From assembly GCF_027587175.1 (NCBI RefSeq), contig NZ_JAPCID010000007.1, positions 143,229 to 207,228 on the forward strand: a DNA stretch of 64,000 nt, written 5' to 3'. This document shows, piece by piece, positions 40,901-48,858 of this stretch. Source of the stretch: Solirubrobacter deserti. GTDB taxonomy: Bacteria; Actinomycetota; Thermoleophilia; Solirubrobacterales; Solirubrobacteraceae. The position numbers were made by a program, and so were the translations under genes. Each line of letters begins with the position of its first letter. Position 1 is the first letter of the stretch. Below the pieces are notes generated by a model. That model was not told the DNA's origin. It worked only from the letters and a program-made list of their open reading frames with translations, and did no database searches.

Positions 40901-42989
40901 CTACGTCAAGCTCAACGCGATCTCCGACGACAACAACGCGAACCGGGTCAACCGGCTCGAGCTGCGGTCCGAGGTCAACGGCACGGTGAGCGCGACGGCG
41001 TCCGACCCGCAGATCACGGCCGCTCAGGCCGCGGGTCCGCTCTGGCTGCGCCTGACCAAGGCCGGCAACAGCTACACCGCCGAGTACAAGACCTCCGAGC
41101 CCGGCAGTTGGACCGCCTTCTCGGGCCCGGTCACGAACGCGATGGCGGCGCCGAAGTTCGGCCTGTACACCCAGGGCGTGCTGCAGTCCGGCGACACGGT
41201 CACGTTCGAGTACTTCTCGGTCGACGGCGACAGCACGGGCTGCCCGCCGGTGGACGAGAACGAACCGCCGACCATCGAGTCGGCCTCCGCGACGCCTTCG
41301 TCCGGCTTCGCCCCGCTGAACGTGCAGTTCAACGTCGAGGCCTCTGACGAGGACGACGACGACCTCACCTACAGCTGGGACTTCGACGGCGACGGCGACT
41401 CGGACTCGACCGCCCAGAACCCGACGCACACCTACACCACGGCCGGCACGTACGAGGCCGAGGTGACCGTGTCCGACGGTGAGGACGAGCGCACGCGCAC
41501 GGTGTCGGTCACCGTGTTCGGCGCCGACGACCCGCAGGCGCGCTTCCGCGTGCTGGTGTTCTCGAAGACGACGGGCTTCCGCCACGACTCGATCGACGAG
41601 GGCATCGCGGCCATCAAGCAGCTCGGCAACCTCCACGGCTTCCAGGTGGACGCCACCGAGGACGCCTCGCTGTTCCGCGACGACGTGCTGTCGCGCTACG
41701 ACACGGTCGTGTGGCTGTCCACCACCGGTGACCCGCTCAACGACGCCCAGCAGGCGGCGTTCGAGCGCTACATCAAGGCGGGCGGCGGCTACACCGGCAT
41801 CCACGCCGCGGCCGACACCGAGTACGACTGGGTCTGGTACGGCCGCCTCGTCGGCGCGTACTTCCTGAGCCACCCGCCCGGGACCCCGCCGGCCACGGTC
41901 AAGGTCGAGGACACCGACCACCACTCCACGAAGGACGTTCCGCCCACGTGGCAGCGTGTGGACGAGTGGTACAACTACAAGTCGCCGCTGTTCGCTGACC
42001 CGAACGTGCCGGACGGCGACTTCAGCCCGCGGCCGAACGTCCACGTGCTCGCCACGGTCGACGAGGCCACGTACGACGAGCAGGACGGCAACACGACGGA
42101 TGACGACCATCCGATCTCGTGGTGCCAGCGCTTCGACGGTGGCCGCTCGTGGTACACGGGCATGGGCCACACCGCGGCGTCCTTCTCGGAGGCCGACTTC
42201 CTCGACCACATCCTCGGCGGCATCGAGGTGTCCGCCGGCGCGGTCGCGGATGCGGACTGCGGTAAGCAGGGCACCGGCAACCGGCCGCCGACGGTGACCG
42301 CGCAGCGGAACCCGTCGGGTGACGTCACTCCGGGCGACCCGGTGGCCTTCACGGCCGAGGGCACCGATCCGGACGGCGACACGCTCACCTACGAGTGGGA
42401 CTTCGGTGACGGCGCGTCTGCGAACACGCAGAACGCGATGCACACCTACACCACGCCCGGCGTCTGGTTCGCCAAGGTGACGGTCCGCGACGGCAAGGGC
42501 GGCAAGACCGAGCAGCTGCTGCAGGTCAACGTCCAGCCGGCCGGTGGGGAGAACCAGGAGCAGGTCGGCGTCGGCGGCCTCGTGCCGGCCACGCTGGCGC
42601 TGGACATCCGCGAGTCGGGCAACCTCGGCGTGTTCCAGCCGGGTGTCGGCCGTGACTACGACGCCAGCGTCGACGCCACGGTGACGTCGACCGCCACGGC
42701 GGCGGCCCTGACCGTGCATGACCCGAGCTCCACGGCTCCGGGCCATCTGGTCAACGGAGCGGACGCGCTGGACCAGGCACTGCAGGTCCGCGCGACGGAT
42801 GCGGCCAACCCGACGTCGGCGTTCGCGCCGGTGAGCGGGACCCGCCGCAGCCTGCTGGCGTTCCCGGCCCCGGTCACCAACCACAGGGCCACGGTCGAGT
42901 TCCGCCAGACCATCGGCGCCAACGAGACGCTGCTCCGCGGCGGCTACGGCAAGGTGCTGACGTTCACGCTGTCGGCGACGACGCCGTAG
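34923..42989 (+). CDS. Giant secreted multidomain protein: cupredoxin, ThuA x2, glucose/sorbosone dehydrogenase, PKD, CBM6-like
   Basis: 2688 residues, start fixed by GGAGGAG eight bases upstream and a signal peptide ending at ARA (residue 26). Approximate order: cupredoxin 27-118 with likely copper ligands H66, C104, H107, M110; ThuA 123-355; glucose/sorbosone dehydrogenase propeller 370-820; PKD 823-910; an Ig-like linker; CBM6-like 1028-1170; PKD 1172-1260; four laminin-G/DUF1349-like modules 1266-1473, 1479-1675, 1688-1893, 1897-2108; PKD 2113-2200; second ThuA 2206-2440; PKD 2453-2540; unrecognised C-terminal domain. The two ThuA copies are nearly identical in long stretches (RVLVFSK-TGFRHDSI, NDxQQAAFERYI). 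Known parts point to extracellular sugar oxidation and glycan binding; ThuA relates to trehalose/3-keto-sugar use. No anchor is seen, so it is probably released. Confidence 0.9.
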   Translation: MRRMRYALLAVVAAIAWAMAASPARAAQTVVIDAVDSPASAFSPANVSVEVGDTVRWEFDQAQTTHDVTSQGTNWAQPIDEERAPNGEPITRTFNTPGTYTFLCDRHPGMTGSITVQAANLDRVLVFSKTGGFRHDSIPQGIAAIQALGTANNFTVVATEDAAQFTDANLATFDVVVFLSTTGEILNDTQQAAFERYIQGGGGFAGVHAASDTEYSWPWFGELVGGYFRSHPPGTPAAAVDIEDGDEPSTTGLPTRWQRTDEWYNFQHPTTPVVNGNGTVADFSPRARHVKVLATVDESTYDEQDGNAVDDDHPIAWCSDFDGGRSWYTAMGHTQASFNDAQFRQHLLGGLRTAAGVAGDCGRERDVPPTAADFEKVTLSDDTQAPVEIDIAEDGRAFYLERDGRVYMWSPTSQTSQLIADLPVTNSHENGNLGIQLAPDFETTNHIYIAYSALPDASGTNVLSRFTLNGNTLGSEQRIYTWQQQRLQCCHNGGSLDFGPDGSLYISTGDNSNPFAHNYNPADERPGREPWDAQRTSANTNNPNGKILRIKPIPNATGVPGIGTTYTIPEGNMFPESQDTQNKTLPEIYAMGFRNPFRIHVDQKTGWVLLGDYGPDAGAANAARGPAGHVEFNVVKEPGFYGWPYCIGPNLPYRDIVYQSDEGGVGGQYTYDTPDTHNCAAPVNDSPNNNGLTNLPPAIPASTWQTYSTFDQRFPDLGAGGAPMGGPRYYFDADNPSNTKFPPFYDGHWFMGEWNNDWIKTANLNDDGLITGIACFAICQGYQSPMDIEFGPNGSLYVVEWGQGFGSNNADSGVYRIDYIQGARSPIAVANVNNDAVPVGTTVQFSSAGSSDPDGTPISYLWDFNDGTPTSTAANPTHTFTQAGTYNVTLTVRDESGDTAVDTVRVVVGNQRPVVTIEIPENGRVANFGDRIPYKVSVVDPDGGSTGAGTIDCDDVVVKFKLGHDSHAHDLESMTGCQGEYTITGVEGHSTELNIFTVVTASYTDEGNGPAAPVTGEAEAILQPKLKQAEFFSTTGRTADSRAAGGDPGVALEATTDVGGGNSAAFIEDGDWISFNPYNLEDLSKVTFRVASESTGATIELRYDAPDGPLVSSTTFPATGGWQTWADVTSNLPATIPQGTHRLFVVFRHPTNTGGLMNLNWFKFTGKGAAVTAPPEVNATAEPISGEAPLNVAFNADATDAENEAMTYAWDFGVPGTDADKSTEKAPNYTYTTPGNYTASVTVTDASGGRASDTVEVRVTRPLDECPTGPVRSDEFDGTTLDPKWTVLRPDTANPLSVSNGSLVLPISQGSIYGTGTSAKNIVVQDMPDGEWMATAKISASALTENYHQAGLRVYAGDDNWASVHMIYAGSGRDFEFITEVDGAPRNEGADKLGGIPADAPLDYYVRLMYDGENLTAAYSYDGSTFQPVGRPVSLATFTDAKVGPVALSGETATTVPVARFDWVRFDPDGSGGGGSEGIVDNFDGNALDGAWERIRGDQSAVVGSGTLQIPAQTGDIYQTRNDAKNLIVRDAPDGAWQAVTKINFKGTAQYHQAGIMVYGDDNNFTKFGRIVHTTTGTEKFEFINEVNAVARNAAEDSSANLAATFPNDYYLRLTSDGTNVVGHYSTDGSTWTAVGRSAVLPANAKIGLFAFSNDGTGNPVASFDSFALTGDEVGGGGGGGQPSGPSYDDQFDGATLDKERWNAIVRDTPAEYSLAGGKLNYTLSAGDIYTGDTNPPPNNFLLQDASHADEDWVIETKVDGYTFDGGYAQGGLLAYQDGDNYVKFDVITDPNNTVVNRIELRSEIAGVIQEPQSNATVTAAQANGPFWLRLTKEGNSYKGEYSFDGVAWTAAPNSPVTNPMADPDFGLFGFSPQDREVTDTVSFDYFTLNGPDPSGCEQCDGPGDSFDGSSLNADRWNAIAHDDPTKYAVANGALTVTTTAGEIYQGSTGGGPLILQAADHAGSDFVLETKLTNTLDGGYSQGGILVYGDDNNYVKLNAISDDNNANRVNRLELRSEVNGTVSATASDPQITAAQAAGPLWLRLTKAGNSYTAEYKTSEPGSWTAFSGPVTNAMAAPKFGLYTQGVLQSGDTVTFEYFSVDGDSTGCPPVDENEPPTIESASATPSSGFAPLNVQFNVEASDEDDDDLTYSWDFDGDGDSDSTAQNPTHTYTTAGTYEAEVTVSDGEDERTRTVSVTVFGADDPQARFRVLVFSKTTGFRHDSIDEGIAAIKQLGNLHGFQVDATEDASLFRDDVLSRYDTVVWLSTTGDPLNDAQQAAFERYIKAGGGYTGIHAAADTEYDWVWYGRLVGAYFLSHPPGTPPATVKVEDTDHHSTKDVPPTWQRVDEWYNYKSPLFADPNVPDGDFSPRPNVHVLATVDEATYDEQDGNTTDDDHPISWCQRFDGGRSWYTGMGHTAASFSEADFLDHILGGIEVSAGAVADADCGKQGTGNRPPTVTAQRNPSGDVTPGDPVAFTAEGTDPDGDTLTYEWDFGDGASANTQNAMHTYTTPGVWFAKVTVRDGKGGKTEQLLQVNVQPAGGENQEQVGVGGLVPATLALDIRESGNLGVFQPGVGRDYDASVDATVTSTATAAALTVHDPSSTAPGHLVNGADALDQALQVRATDAANPTSAFAPVSGTRRSLLAFPAPVTNHRATVEFRQTIGANETLLRGGYGKVLTFTLSATTP

Positions 42990-43001
42990 CGCAGTAGTGC
43001 T

Positions 43002-43025
43002 GGGGCGGTCCTGCGGGACCGCCCC
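43002..43025. terminator. Strong hairpin after the giant gene
   Basis: GGGGCGGTCC (43002-43011), loop TGCG, GGACCGCCCC (43016-43025), then TTCGT. Exact 10-bp GC stem 12 bases after the stop codon at 42989. Probably the terminator of the 34923 gene. Confidence 0.8.
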
Positions 43026-43034
43026 TTCGTGCTC

Positions 43035-43058
43035 AGGGCCGTCCTTCGGGGCGGCCCT
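43035..43058. terminator. Second hairpin with UUCG tetraloop between convergent genes
   Basis: AGGGCCGTCC (43035-43044), TTCG, GGGCGGCCCT (43049-43058), ten pairs including one T-G. The C(UUCG)G loop is exceptionally stable in RNA. It lies 6 bases before the stop of the leftward hydrolase gene (43065), so it likely terminates that transcript, giving a back-to-back pair with the hairpin at 43002. Confidence 0.75.
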
Positions 43059-43064
43059 GGCGCG

Positions 43065-44030
43065 TTAAGCGAGCCAGGCCTCGAGCTGCTCGTACACCTT
43101 GGGGTGATTGAGCAGCGCGAGGTGGTGCGTGCCGCCGAGGGCGAACAGGTCGCCCTCACCGGACGCGCTGGCCGAGAGCACGAGCGTGTCGCCGAGCACC
43201 CGGCCCGCGAGATGGCGCGCGTCGCGCGTGACGGTGGCGGAGATGAAGCCGTGCCGGGCCGTGGTGAGCAGCGGGTCGCGGACGCCGCGGCGCAGGTCGC
43301 GGATGCCGGCCGAGCGGCGTCCGAGGAACTGGGCGAACGGGCGCGTCTCCGGCGCGCTCCGCAGGACGCTCTCCAGGTGATGGACGAGTTGCGCGAGCGG
43401 GGCGCCGTCGTGCGGCGTGCCGAGCGAGATCGTGTGGCTCACGCGGGCCGTCCACGGAGCGTCGCAGGCGCAGGCGCTGCGCGCGACGAGCCCGCCCATC
43501 GAGTGCCCGACGAGCGCGACCCGCTCGATGTCCCAGTCGAGCGCTTCGATCAGCCGCGCCAGCTCCGCACCGTTCTCCGCGATCGAGCGGCCGGTGTTGT
43601 AGCGGACGTGCACGGAGGTCCAGCCGGGTAGGTGCGGATGCCCCCAGGCGTGCTCGGTCTCGCCGAGCCCGTGCACCCAGACGAGCACGGCGGGCAGCCG
43701 GGGCTCGCTGATGCGCGCCGCGGTCATCTCGATCGCGAGCGGGCTCCCGGAAGCGTGCAGCTCGTCGCCGATCAGCCCGTTGAGCGCACCCAGCACCTCG
43801 GGCCGGGCGTTGAGCGGTAGCAGCGCCGCGGACCGCAGGCCGCCGGCCACGGCTGCGTAGGTGCCGCGCGCGATCGCGTCGTGCAGCGCTCGGACGGGCA
43901 GTGCCGCCGGCCCGACCGTCCGGAACACGCGCCCCGAGATCGCGAAGTGGACGTCGCCGATCCCGCGCGAGAGCCCCGCGAGCTCCGTGCCCGCCAGCCG
44001 GCCGAGAGCGGTCCTGGGCATGGCGGACAC
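43065..44030 (-). CDS. Alpha/beta hydrolase (PGAP1-like esterase/lipase)
   Basis: 321 residues. Nucleophile elbow GHSMGGLVAR (serine at about residue 174), oxyanion/early motif LVWVHGLGETEHAWG (about 115), and a C-terminal histidine in ALGGTHHLALLNHPKVYEQL. The pattern resembles PGAP1-like lipases/esterases. About 100 residues before the core are unassigned helices. No signal peptide, so cytosolic. Third in a leftward group after the glycosylase and aldo/keto reductase genes, 18 bases behind the latter; a functional link is not obvious. Start could be the ATG three codons later. Confidence 0.85.
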   Translation of the reverse strand: MSAMPRTALGRLAGTELAGLSRGIGDVHFAISGRVFRTVGPAALPVRALHDAIARGTYAAVAGGLRSAALLPLNARPEVLGALNGLIGDELHASGSPLAIEMTAARISEPRLPAVLVWVHGLGETEHAWGHPHLPGWTSVHVRYNTGRSIAENGAELARLIEALDWDIERVALVGHSMGGLVARSACACDAPWTARVSHTISLGTPHDGAPLAQLVHHLESVLRSAPETRPFAQFLGRRSAGIRDLRRGVRDPLLTTARHGFISATVTRDARHLAGRVLGDTLVLSASASGEGDLFALGGTHHLALLNHPKVYEQLEAWLA

Positions 44031-44048
44031 CGTAGCGGCGCGTTCAGC

Positions 44049-45074
44049 TCACGCGAAGCTCGACTGATCCCAGATGTTGATGCCCGAGTCGACCGCGTGC
44101 TGGTCGATCTGCGCGAGCTCCTCGGCGCTGAACGCGAGGTTGTCGAGGGCCGCGACGTTCGTCTCCAGCTGCTCGACCGAGGAGGCGCCGATAAGAGCGC
44201 TAGTAACCCGAGGGTCGCGAAGAACCCACGCGATCGCCATCTGCGCGAGCTTCTGGCCGCGCTTGGCCGCGATCTCGTTCAACGCGCGCACGCGCGCCAT
44301 GTTCTCCTCGTTGATGAAGTCCTTCTTGAGGTAGAAGTCCTTGGCCGCGCGCGAGTCCTCGGGGATGCCGCCGAGGTAGCGGTCGGTGAGCATGCCCTGG
44401 CCGAGCGGCGAGAAGGCGATGATGCCGGCGCCGATCTCCTCGCAGGCGTCGAGCACGCCGGGCTCGATCCAGCGGTTGAGCATCGAGTAGGAGGGCTGGT
44501 GGATCAGCAGCGGCGTACCGAGCGAGCGCGCGATCTCGTTCGCCTCGCGCGTGCGCTCGGCCGAGTAGGAGGAGATGCCGGCGTACAGCGCGCGGCCGGA
44601 GCGCACGGCGGTGTCGAGCGCGCCGATCGTCTCCTCCAGCGGCGTCTCCGGGTCATAGCGGTGCGAGTAGAAGATGTCGACGTACTCGAGCCCCATGCGC
44701 TCGAGCGACTGGTCGAGGCTCGCGAGCAGGTACTTGCGCGAGCCCCACTCGCCGTACGGGCCGGGCCACATGTCGTAGCCGGCCTTGGTCGAGATGATCA
44801 GCTCTTCGCGGTACGGGCGCAGGTCCTCGCGCAGGATGCGGCCGAAGTTGATCTCGGCGGAGCCGTAGGGCGGGCCATAGTTGTTGGCCAGGTCGATGTG
44901 CGTGATGCCGAGGTCGAACGCGCGGCGGATGATCGCGCGCTGGTTCTGGAGCGGCGTGTCGTCGCCGAAGCGGTTCCACAGCCCGAGGCTGATCTGGGGC
45001 AGCTTGACGCCGCTGCGCCCGCAGCGGCGGTAGGGCATCGAGTCGTAACGGTCTTCAGCGGCGACGAAGGGCAT
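44049..45074 (-). CDS. Aldo/keto reductase, YghZ/GPR type
   Basis: 341 residues. Opens with [20 protein letters not shown] and has the catalytic tetrad positions in [16 protein letters not shown] (Asp, Tyr), [20 protein letters not shown] (Lys) and [13 protein letters not shown] (His). The extended loop is typical of the L-glyceraldehyde-3-phosphate reductase (YghZ) subgroup, which detoxifies sugar aldehydes with NADPH. Lies 7 bases after the glycosylase gene, probably co-transcribed. Confidence 0.92.
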   Translation of the reverse strand: MPFVAAEDRYDSMPYRRCGRSGVKLPQISLGLWNRFGDDTPLQNQRAIIRRAFDLGITHIDLANNYGPPYGSAEINFGRILREDLRPYREELIISTKAGYDMWPGPYGEWGSRKYLLASLDQSLERMGLEYVDIFYSHRYDPETPLEETIGALDTAVRSGRALYAGISSYSAERTREANEIARSLGTPLLIHQPSYSMLNRWIEPGVLDACEEIGAGIIAFSPLGQGMLTDRYLGGIPEDSRAAKDFYLKKDFINEENMARVRALNEIAAKRGQKLAQMAIAWVLRDPRVTSALIGASSVEQLETNVAALDNLAFSAEELAQIDQHAVDSGINIWDQSSFA

Positions 45075-45081
45075 GCCCTGG

Positions 45082-45870
45082 TTAATAGCGGCCGCCGCTG
45101 CGCCACCCCAGGGCGATCATGTATGCGGCTGCCAGTCCTTGCCACGGCGCGTAGCGGTCCAGGACGGCCCGGAACTCCTCCTCGGTGACGCTGCCGGTGC
45201 GCGCGCCGATGATCCGCGCGTAGGCGTTGCGGATGCCGACGTCCTTGGCCAGCGCCACGTCGTAGCGGCCGTGCCCGAACAGGTCGAGCTGCGCCAGCGT
45301 CCACTCGCCGATCCCGCGCACGGTGGCGGCGCGCTCGAGGCCGACGCGGGCGACGCGGGCGAGCGTACGCGCCTGCGTGGGCGCCAGGCCGCACGCCTCG
45401 AGCGCGGCCTGGTTGGTGAACGCCTCGCGCGGCGGGGCGGCGTACAGGCCGGACCCGTGGCGGGTCCCGTGCGCGCGCGTGAACGCCCACGCGATCTGCC
45501 CCGCGCGGGCCGTGTCGATGAGCTGGAACATCACGCCCCAGGCCAGCGCCTCGAACGGATCCGGCACGCGCTGGACGCGCAGGCGCGGCTGCGCCCGCAT
45601 CGCCCGGCCGAGCAGGGGGTCGCCACGGTGCGCACGGTGGAACGGGGCGAGGTCGTCGTCGAGCGCGAGCATGAAGCGCATCCGCTCGATCGCGCGCTCG
45701 TCGCCGCGCAGGTGCACGACGTCGCCGCGCCAGGCCGCTTCGGCGAGCAGCAGGTCGCCGTCGATGACCATCGCCCGGCGCGCCACGCCGCGCTCGACGC
45801 GCAGCAGGCTGCCGGGCAGGTTCCCGTACGGCGGCTCGGATGGCCACAACGGCTTCACGACGACTTCCAT
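45082..45870 (-). CDS. DNA-3-methyladenine glycosylase (AlkA/HhH-GPD type)
   Basis: 262 residues from [16 protein letters not shown] (45870). The C-terminal HhH-GPD region has the hairpin [20 protein letters not shown] (about residues 200-219) followed by [12 protein letters not shown] with the catalytic aspartate. The N-terminal ~80 residues resemble the AlkA N-domain. It excises alkylated bases in the first step of base excision repair. Head-to-head with the acyl-CoA dehydrogenase gene with only 12 bases between starts. A very long reading frame to 47079 in this frame is antisense noise. Confidence 0.88.
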   Translation of the reverse strand: MEVVVKPLWPSEPPYGNLPGSLLRVERGVARRAMVIDGDLLLAEAAWRGDVVHLRGDERAIERMRFMLALDDDLAPFHRAHRGDPLLGRAMRAQPRLRVQRVPDPFEALAWGVMFQLIDTARAGQIAWAFTRAHGTRHGSGLYAAPPREAFTNQAALEACGLAPTQARTLARVARVGLERAATVRGIGEWTLAQLDLFGHGRYDVALAKDVGIRNAYARIIGARTGSVTEEEFRAVLDRYAPWQGLAAAYMIALGWRSGGRY

Positions 45871-45882
45871 AGGCTCCGCAGC

Positions 45883-47124
45883 ATGGAAGCAGTCACGGAG
45901 GCGCTGAGCCAGGGCGCGTTCTCGATGGAGCTCAGCGAGGATCAGCGCGACGTGCGCGAGTGGGTGCACGGGTTCGCGGCGAACGTCGTCCGGCCCGCCG
46001 CCGCCGAGTGGGACGAGCGCGAGGAGACGCCGTGGCCGCTGATCCAGGAGGCGGCGAAGATCGGCCTGTACTCGTTCGAGGCGCTCGCGCAGTTCTACGC
46101 CGACGAGTCGGGCCTGATGCTGCCGATCGTCAACGAGGAGCTGTTCTGGGGCGACGCAGGGATCGGGATGGCGATCATGGGCACGACGCTCGCGGTCGCC
46201 GCGATCTTCTCGAGCGGCACCGGCGAGCAGTTCGGCGAGTGGGTGCCGCAGTGCTACGGGAGCGTCGAGAAGCCGGAGGTGGCGGCGTTCTGCGTGTCCG
46301 AGCCGGACGCGGGCTCCGACGTGTCCTCGCTGCGCACGCGCGCCCGCTACGACGAGGCCTCCGACGAGTGGGTGCTCAACGGCCAGAAGGCGTGGGCGAC
46401 CAACGGGGGCATCGCGAACATCCACGTCGTGATCGCGTCCGTCGAGCCCGAGCTGGGCTCGCGCGGACAGGCCGGCTTCATCATCCCGCCCGGCACGCCC
46501 GGGCTGACGATGGGGACCAAGGTCAAGAAGCACGGGCTGCGCGCCTCGCACACCGCGGACGTCTTCCTCGACGACTGCCGCATCCCCAGCCGCTGCCTGC
46601 TCGGCGGCAAGGAGAAGCTCGACGAGCGGCTCGCCCGCGCGCGTGAGGGCGCGAGCGCGAAGAAGCAGGCCGCCATGCAGACGTTCGAGGCCACGCGCCC
46701 GACGGTCGGTGCGCAGGCGATCGGGATCGCCCGCGCCGCGTACGAGTACTCGCTCCAGTACGCGCAGGACCGCTCGCAGTTCGGCCGGCCGATCATCGAG
46801 AACCAGGCGATCGCGTTCGCGCTCGCGGACATGGCCCTGGAGATCGACGCCGCGCGGCTGCTCGTGTGGCGCGCGGCGTGGATGGGCCGGACGGGTCGCA
46901 AGTTCGAGAACGCCGAGGGCTCGATGAGCAAGCTCAAGGCGAGCGAGGTGGCCGTGTGGGCGACCGAGCGCGCGATCCAGATCCTGGGCGGCAACGGCTA
47001 CACCCGCGAGTTCCCGGTGGAGCGCATGCACCGCGACGCGAAGATCTACACGATCTTCGAGGGCACGAGCGAGATCCAACGTCTTGTCATCAGCCGGGCG
47101 ATCTCGGGCATGATGATCCGCTGA
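45883..47124 (+). CDS. Acyl-CoA dehydrogenase
   Basis: 413 residues. FAD enzyme with the conserved [20 protein letters not shown] loop (about 128), [39 protein letters not shown] (about 293) and the catalytic glutamate in [15 protein letters not shown] near the C-terminus. It introduces the first double bond into acyl-CoAs. Electron acceptor ETF is not in the window. TAGGCT 7 bases before the ATG suggests a leaderless mRNA; an internal Met at residue 15 is a possible start. Followed directly by yceH (TGATG). Confidence 0.92.
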   Translation: MEAVTEALSQGAFSMELSEDQRDVREWVHGFAANVVRPAAAEWDEREETPWPLIQEAAKIGLYSFEALAQFYADESGLMLPIVNEELFWGDAGIGMAIMGTTLAVAAIFSSGTGEQFGEWVPQCYGSVEKPEVAAFCVSEPDAGSDVSSLRTRARYDEASDEWVLNGQKAWATNGGIANIHVVIASVEPELGSRGQAGFIIPPGTPGLTMGTKVKKHGLRASHTADVFLDDCRIPSRCLLGGKEKLDERLARAREGASAKKQAAMQTFEATRPTVGAQAIGIARAAYEYSLQYAQDRSQFGRPIIENQAIAFALADMALEIDAARLLVWRAAWMGRTGRKFENAEGSMSKLKASEVAVWATERAIQILGGNGYTREFPVERMHRDAKIYTIFEGTSEIQRLVISRAISGMMIR

Positions 47125-47795
47125 TGGACCGCGATCTCGACCCCGTGGAAGTGCGCATCCTCGGCTGCCTGATCGAGAAGCAGCGCACGACGCCCGACCA
47201 GTATCCCCTCAGCCTCAACGCGCTGCGCAACGCCTGCAACCAGACGACGAACCGCAACCCGATCGTCTCCTACGACGAGGAGATGCTGCGCGCGGCGTTG
47301 CAGAAGCTCGGCCGGCGCCGCTACACCCGGCTGACCACCGGCCACAGCAGCCGGGCCGCCAAGTACCGGCACCTGCTGGATGAGGCGCTCCCGCTCGACG
47401 CCGCCGAGCAGGCCGTGCTCGCCGTGCTGCTGCTGCGCGGCGAGCAGACGCCCGGCGAGCTCAAGCAGCGCACGGAGCGCATGCAGGCCTTCGACGGCAT
47501 GGCCGGCCTCCAGGACTGCCTCACGGGGTTGATCGACAAAGGCTTCGTGTCCGAGCTGGCCCGCCGCCCGGGCCAGAAGGAGGAGCGCTTCAAGCACAAC
47601 CTCTCGGACGACCTGGACCCGGCCGACGTGCCCGCGGGTGCGGAGATGCCGGCCGTGGCCGTCGCGACCGTCCCGCCGCCGCCGCGGCGCGACGAGCGCA
47701 TGGACAAGCTGGAGGCCGAGGTGCTCGCGCTGCGCACCGAGCTGAGCGCGCTGCGCGAGGAGCTCACCACCCTTCGGGCCGAACTTGGTGCGTAA
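47124..47795 (+). CDS. yceH: YceH-family (DUF480) protein
   Basis: 223 residues. Two winged-helix domains (LDPVEVRILGCLIEKQRTTP and NACNQTTNRNPIVSYDE in the first; AVLAVLLLRGEQTPGELKQR in the second), the DUF480 hallmark, then a C-terminal coiled coil (KLEAEVLALRTELSALREEL). The family has no settled function; it looks DNA- or RNA-binding. Start shares a base with the stop of the acyl-CoA dehydrogenase gene, so they are co-transcribed. Confidence 0.92.
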   Translation: MDRDLDPVEVRILGCLIEKQRTTPDQYPLSLNALRNACNQTTNRNPIVSYDEEMLRAALQKLGRRRYTRLTTGHSSRAAKYRHLLDEALPLDAAEQAVLAVLLLRGEQTPGELKQRTERMQAFDGMAGLQDCLTGLIDKGFVSELARRPGQKEERFKHNLSDDLDPADVPAGAEMPAVAVATVPPPPRRDERMDKLEAEVLALRTELSALREELTTLRAELGA

Positions 47796-47848
47796 CTAGA
47801 CCCCCGGCCAGTTCCCGGTGATCCGCGGGGGCGTAGGGTCCCGCACTC

Positions 47849-47926
47849 ATGGAGCAGTGGCTCACGATCGCCCTCATCACCGTCCTGGTGCTGGCGCTCG
47901 TCGTCGTGCTCGCGCGACGGGCCTGA
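47849..47926 (+). CDS. 25-residue single-membrane-span peptide
   Basis: ATG 47849 to TGA 47926 encodes a peptide with residues MEQW, then an uninterrupted hydrophobic helix (LTIALITVLVLALVVVL), then ARRA. This is the plan of a small membrane protein with a positive-inside C-terminus. TAGGGT (47834-47839) is 9 bases before the ATG. It overlaps the start region of the lipoprotein gene in another frame, so it could instead be a leader controlling that gene, or the lost signal peptide of a frameshifted gene. A comparable 29-residue ORF is at 57083. Confidence 0.45.
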   Translation: MEQWLTIALITVLVLALVVVLARRA

Positions 47927-48858
47927 TCGCGCTCGCCTTCGCCGGCTGCGGGGAGGCGTCGCAGCGGCCCGCCCCGGCCGGACCGAAGCTGCCCTTCCCG
48001 CCGCAGGCGCAGGAGCCTGGCCGCGCGCCGGCGTCCCCCGACCCCGCCGGACGGGTCGTGCGCGTGGGCGCGGGCGCCGAGGGGATCGCCGTCGAGGACG
48101 GCGTGGCGGCGGTCGCGGTCGACGCCGGGCTCGCGCTGGTCGACGCCGCGAGCGGTGCGCCGCGGAACGTGGTCGAGCTCCCCGCGCCGGCGCGCCACGT
48201 GTCGGTGGCCGGCGGCGCGTTCCTCGTCCCGCTGGAGGAGGCCAACCAGCTCGCCGAGGTCTCCCCGGAGGGTCAGGTGCGGCTGGTCGAGACGGGCGCC
48301 CACCCGCACGACGCCGCCGGGGACGGTGAGCGGGTGTTCGTGGGGGATGAGTTCGCCGCGTCGCTGTCCGTGGTGGACGACGGGCGGCTGGTGCGCTCCG
48401 TGCGCGTCGCGGAGCAGCCGGGCGGCGTGGCCGTGACCGGGGACGTCGTGGCGGTGGTGTCCGTGCGCGCGAACGTCGTCGAGACCTACGATCGCCGCAC
48501 GCTGAAGCGGCTGAGCACGCAGAACGCCGGCTACGGGCCGTCGCACGTGGTCGCCGGCGAGGACGGACGGCTGTATGTGGCCGACACGCGCGGCGGGGGT
48601 GTGAGCGTGTTCAGCACGCGCCCGCGCCTGCGCTTCGAGCAGCGCATCGAGACCGGCGGGCAGCCGTACGGGATCGCGCTCGACGGCGACCGCCTGTGGG
48701 TGGCGCTGTCGGACCGCAACGAGCTGCTGCAGATCGAGGGCGGGCGCGTCGTGCGCACGTTCCCGACGGTGTCGACGCCCTACAGCGTCGCCGTGCATCA
48801 CGGCACCGTGCTGGTGACGGGCCGCGACGACGGCGTGCTGCAGCTCGTCAGTCCGTGA
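47857..48858 (+). CDS. Lipoprotein with YVTN-type beta-propeller
   Basis: 333 residues from GTG 47857; GTG 47818 is also in frame and the start is uncertain. A basic stretch (GARRRARATG) leads into LIALAFAGCGE, a lipobox with cysteine at residue 29, so the mature protein is likely membrane-anchored outside. After a Pro-rich linker come repeated propeller blades (AVAVDAGLALVDAASGAPRN, GVAVTGDVVAVVSVRANVVE, GIALDGDRLWVALSDRNELL). Such proteins scaffold interactions; function unknown. Tail overlaps the pyrophosphorylase gene by 11 bases. Confidence 0.7.
   Translation: MAHDRPHHRPGAGARRRARATGLIALAFAGCGEASQRPAPAGPKLPFPPQAQEPGRAPASPDPAGRVVRVGAGAEGIAVEDGVAAVAVDAGLALVDAASGAPRNVVELPAPARHVSVAGGAFLVPLEEANQLAEVSPEGQVRLVETGAHPHDAAGDGERVFVGDEFAASLSVVDDGRLVRSVRVAEQPGGVAVTGDVVAVVSVRANVVETYDRRTLKRLSTQNAGYGPSHVVAGEDGRLYVADTRGGGVSVFSTRPRLRFEQRIETGGQPYGIALDGDRLWVALSDRNELLQIEGGRVVRTFPTVSTPYSVAVHHGTVLVTGRDDGVLQLVSP

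Noticed and set aside
39264..42884. 1206-residue open frame on the minus strand
   Set aside because: Same antisense effect under the laminin-G, PKD and ThuA modules of the real gene; no recognisable motif.
45082..47079. 665-residue open frame joining the glycosylase with sequence under the acyl-CoA dehydrogenase gene
   Set aside because: Only the last 262 residues resemble a protein family; the rest is antisense to conserved dehydrogenase codons.
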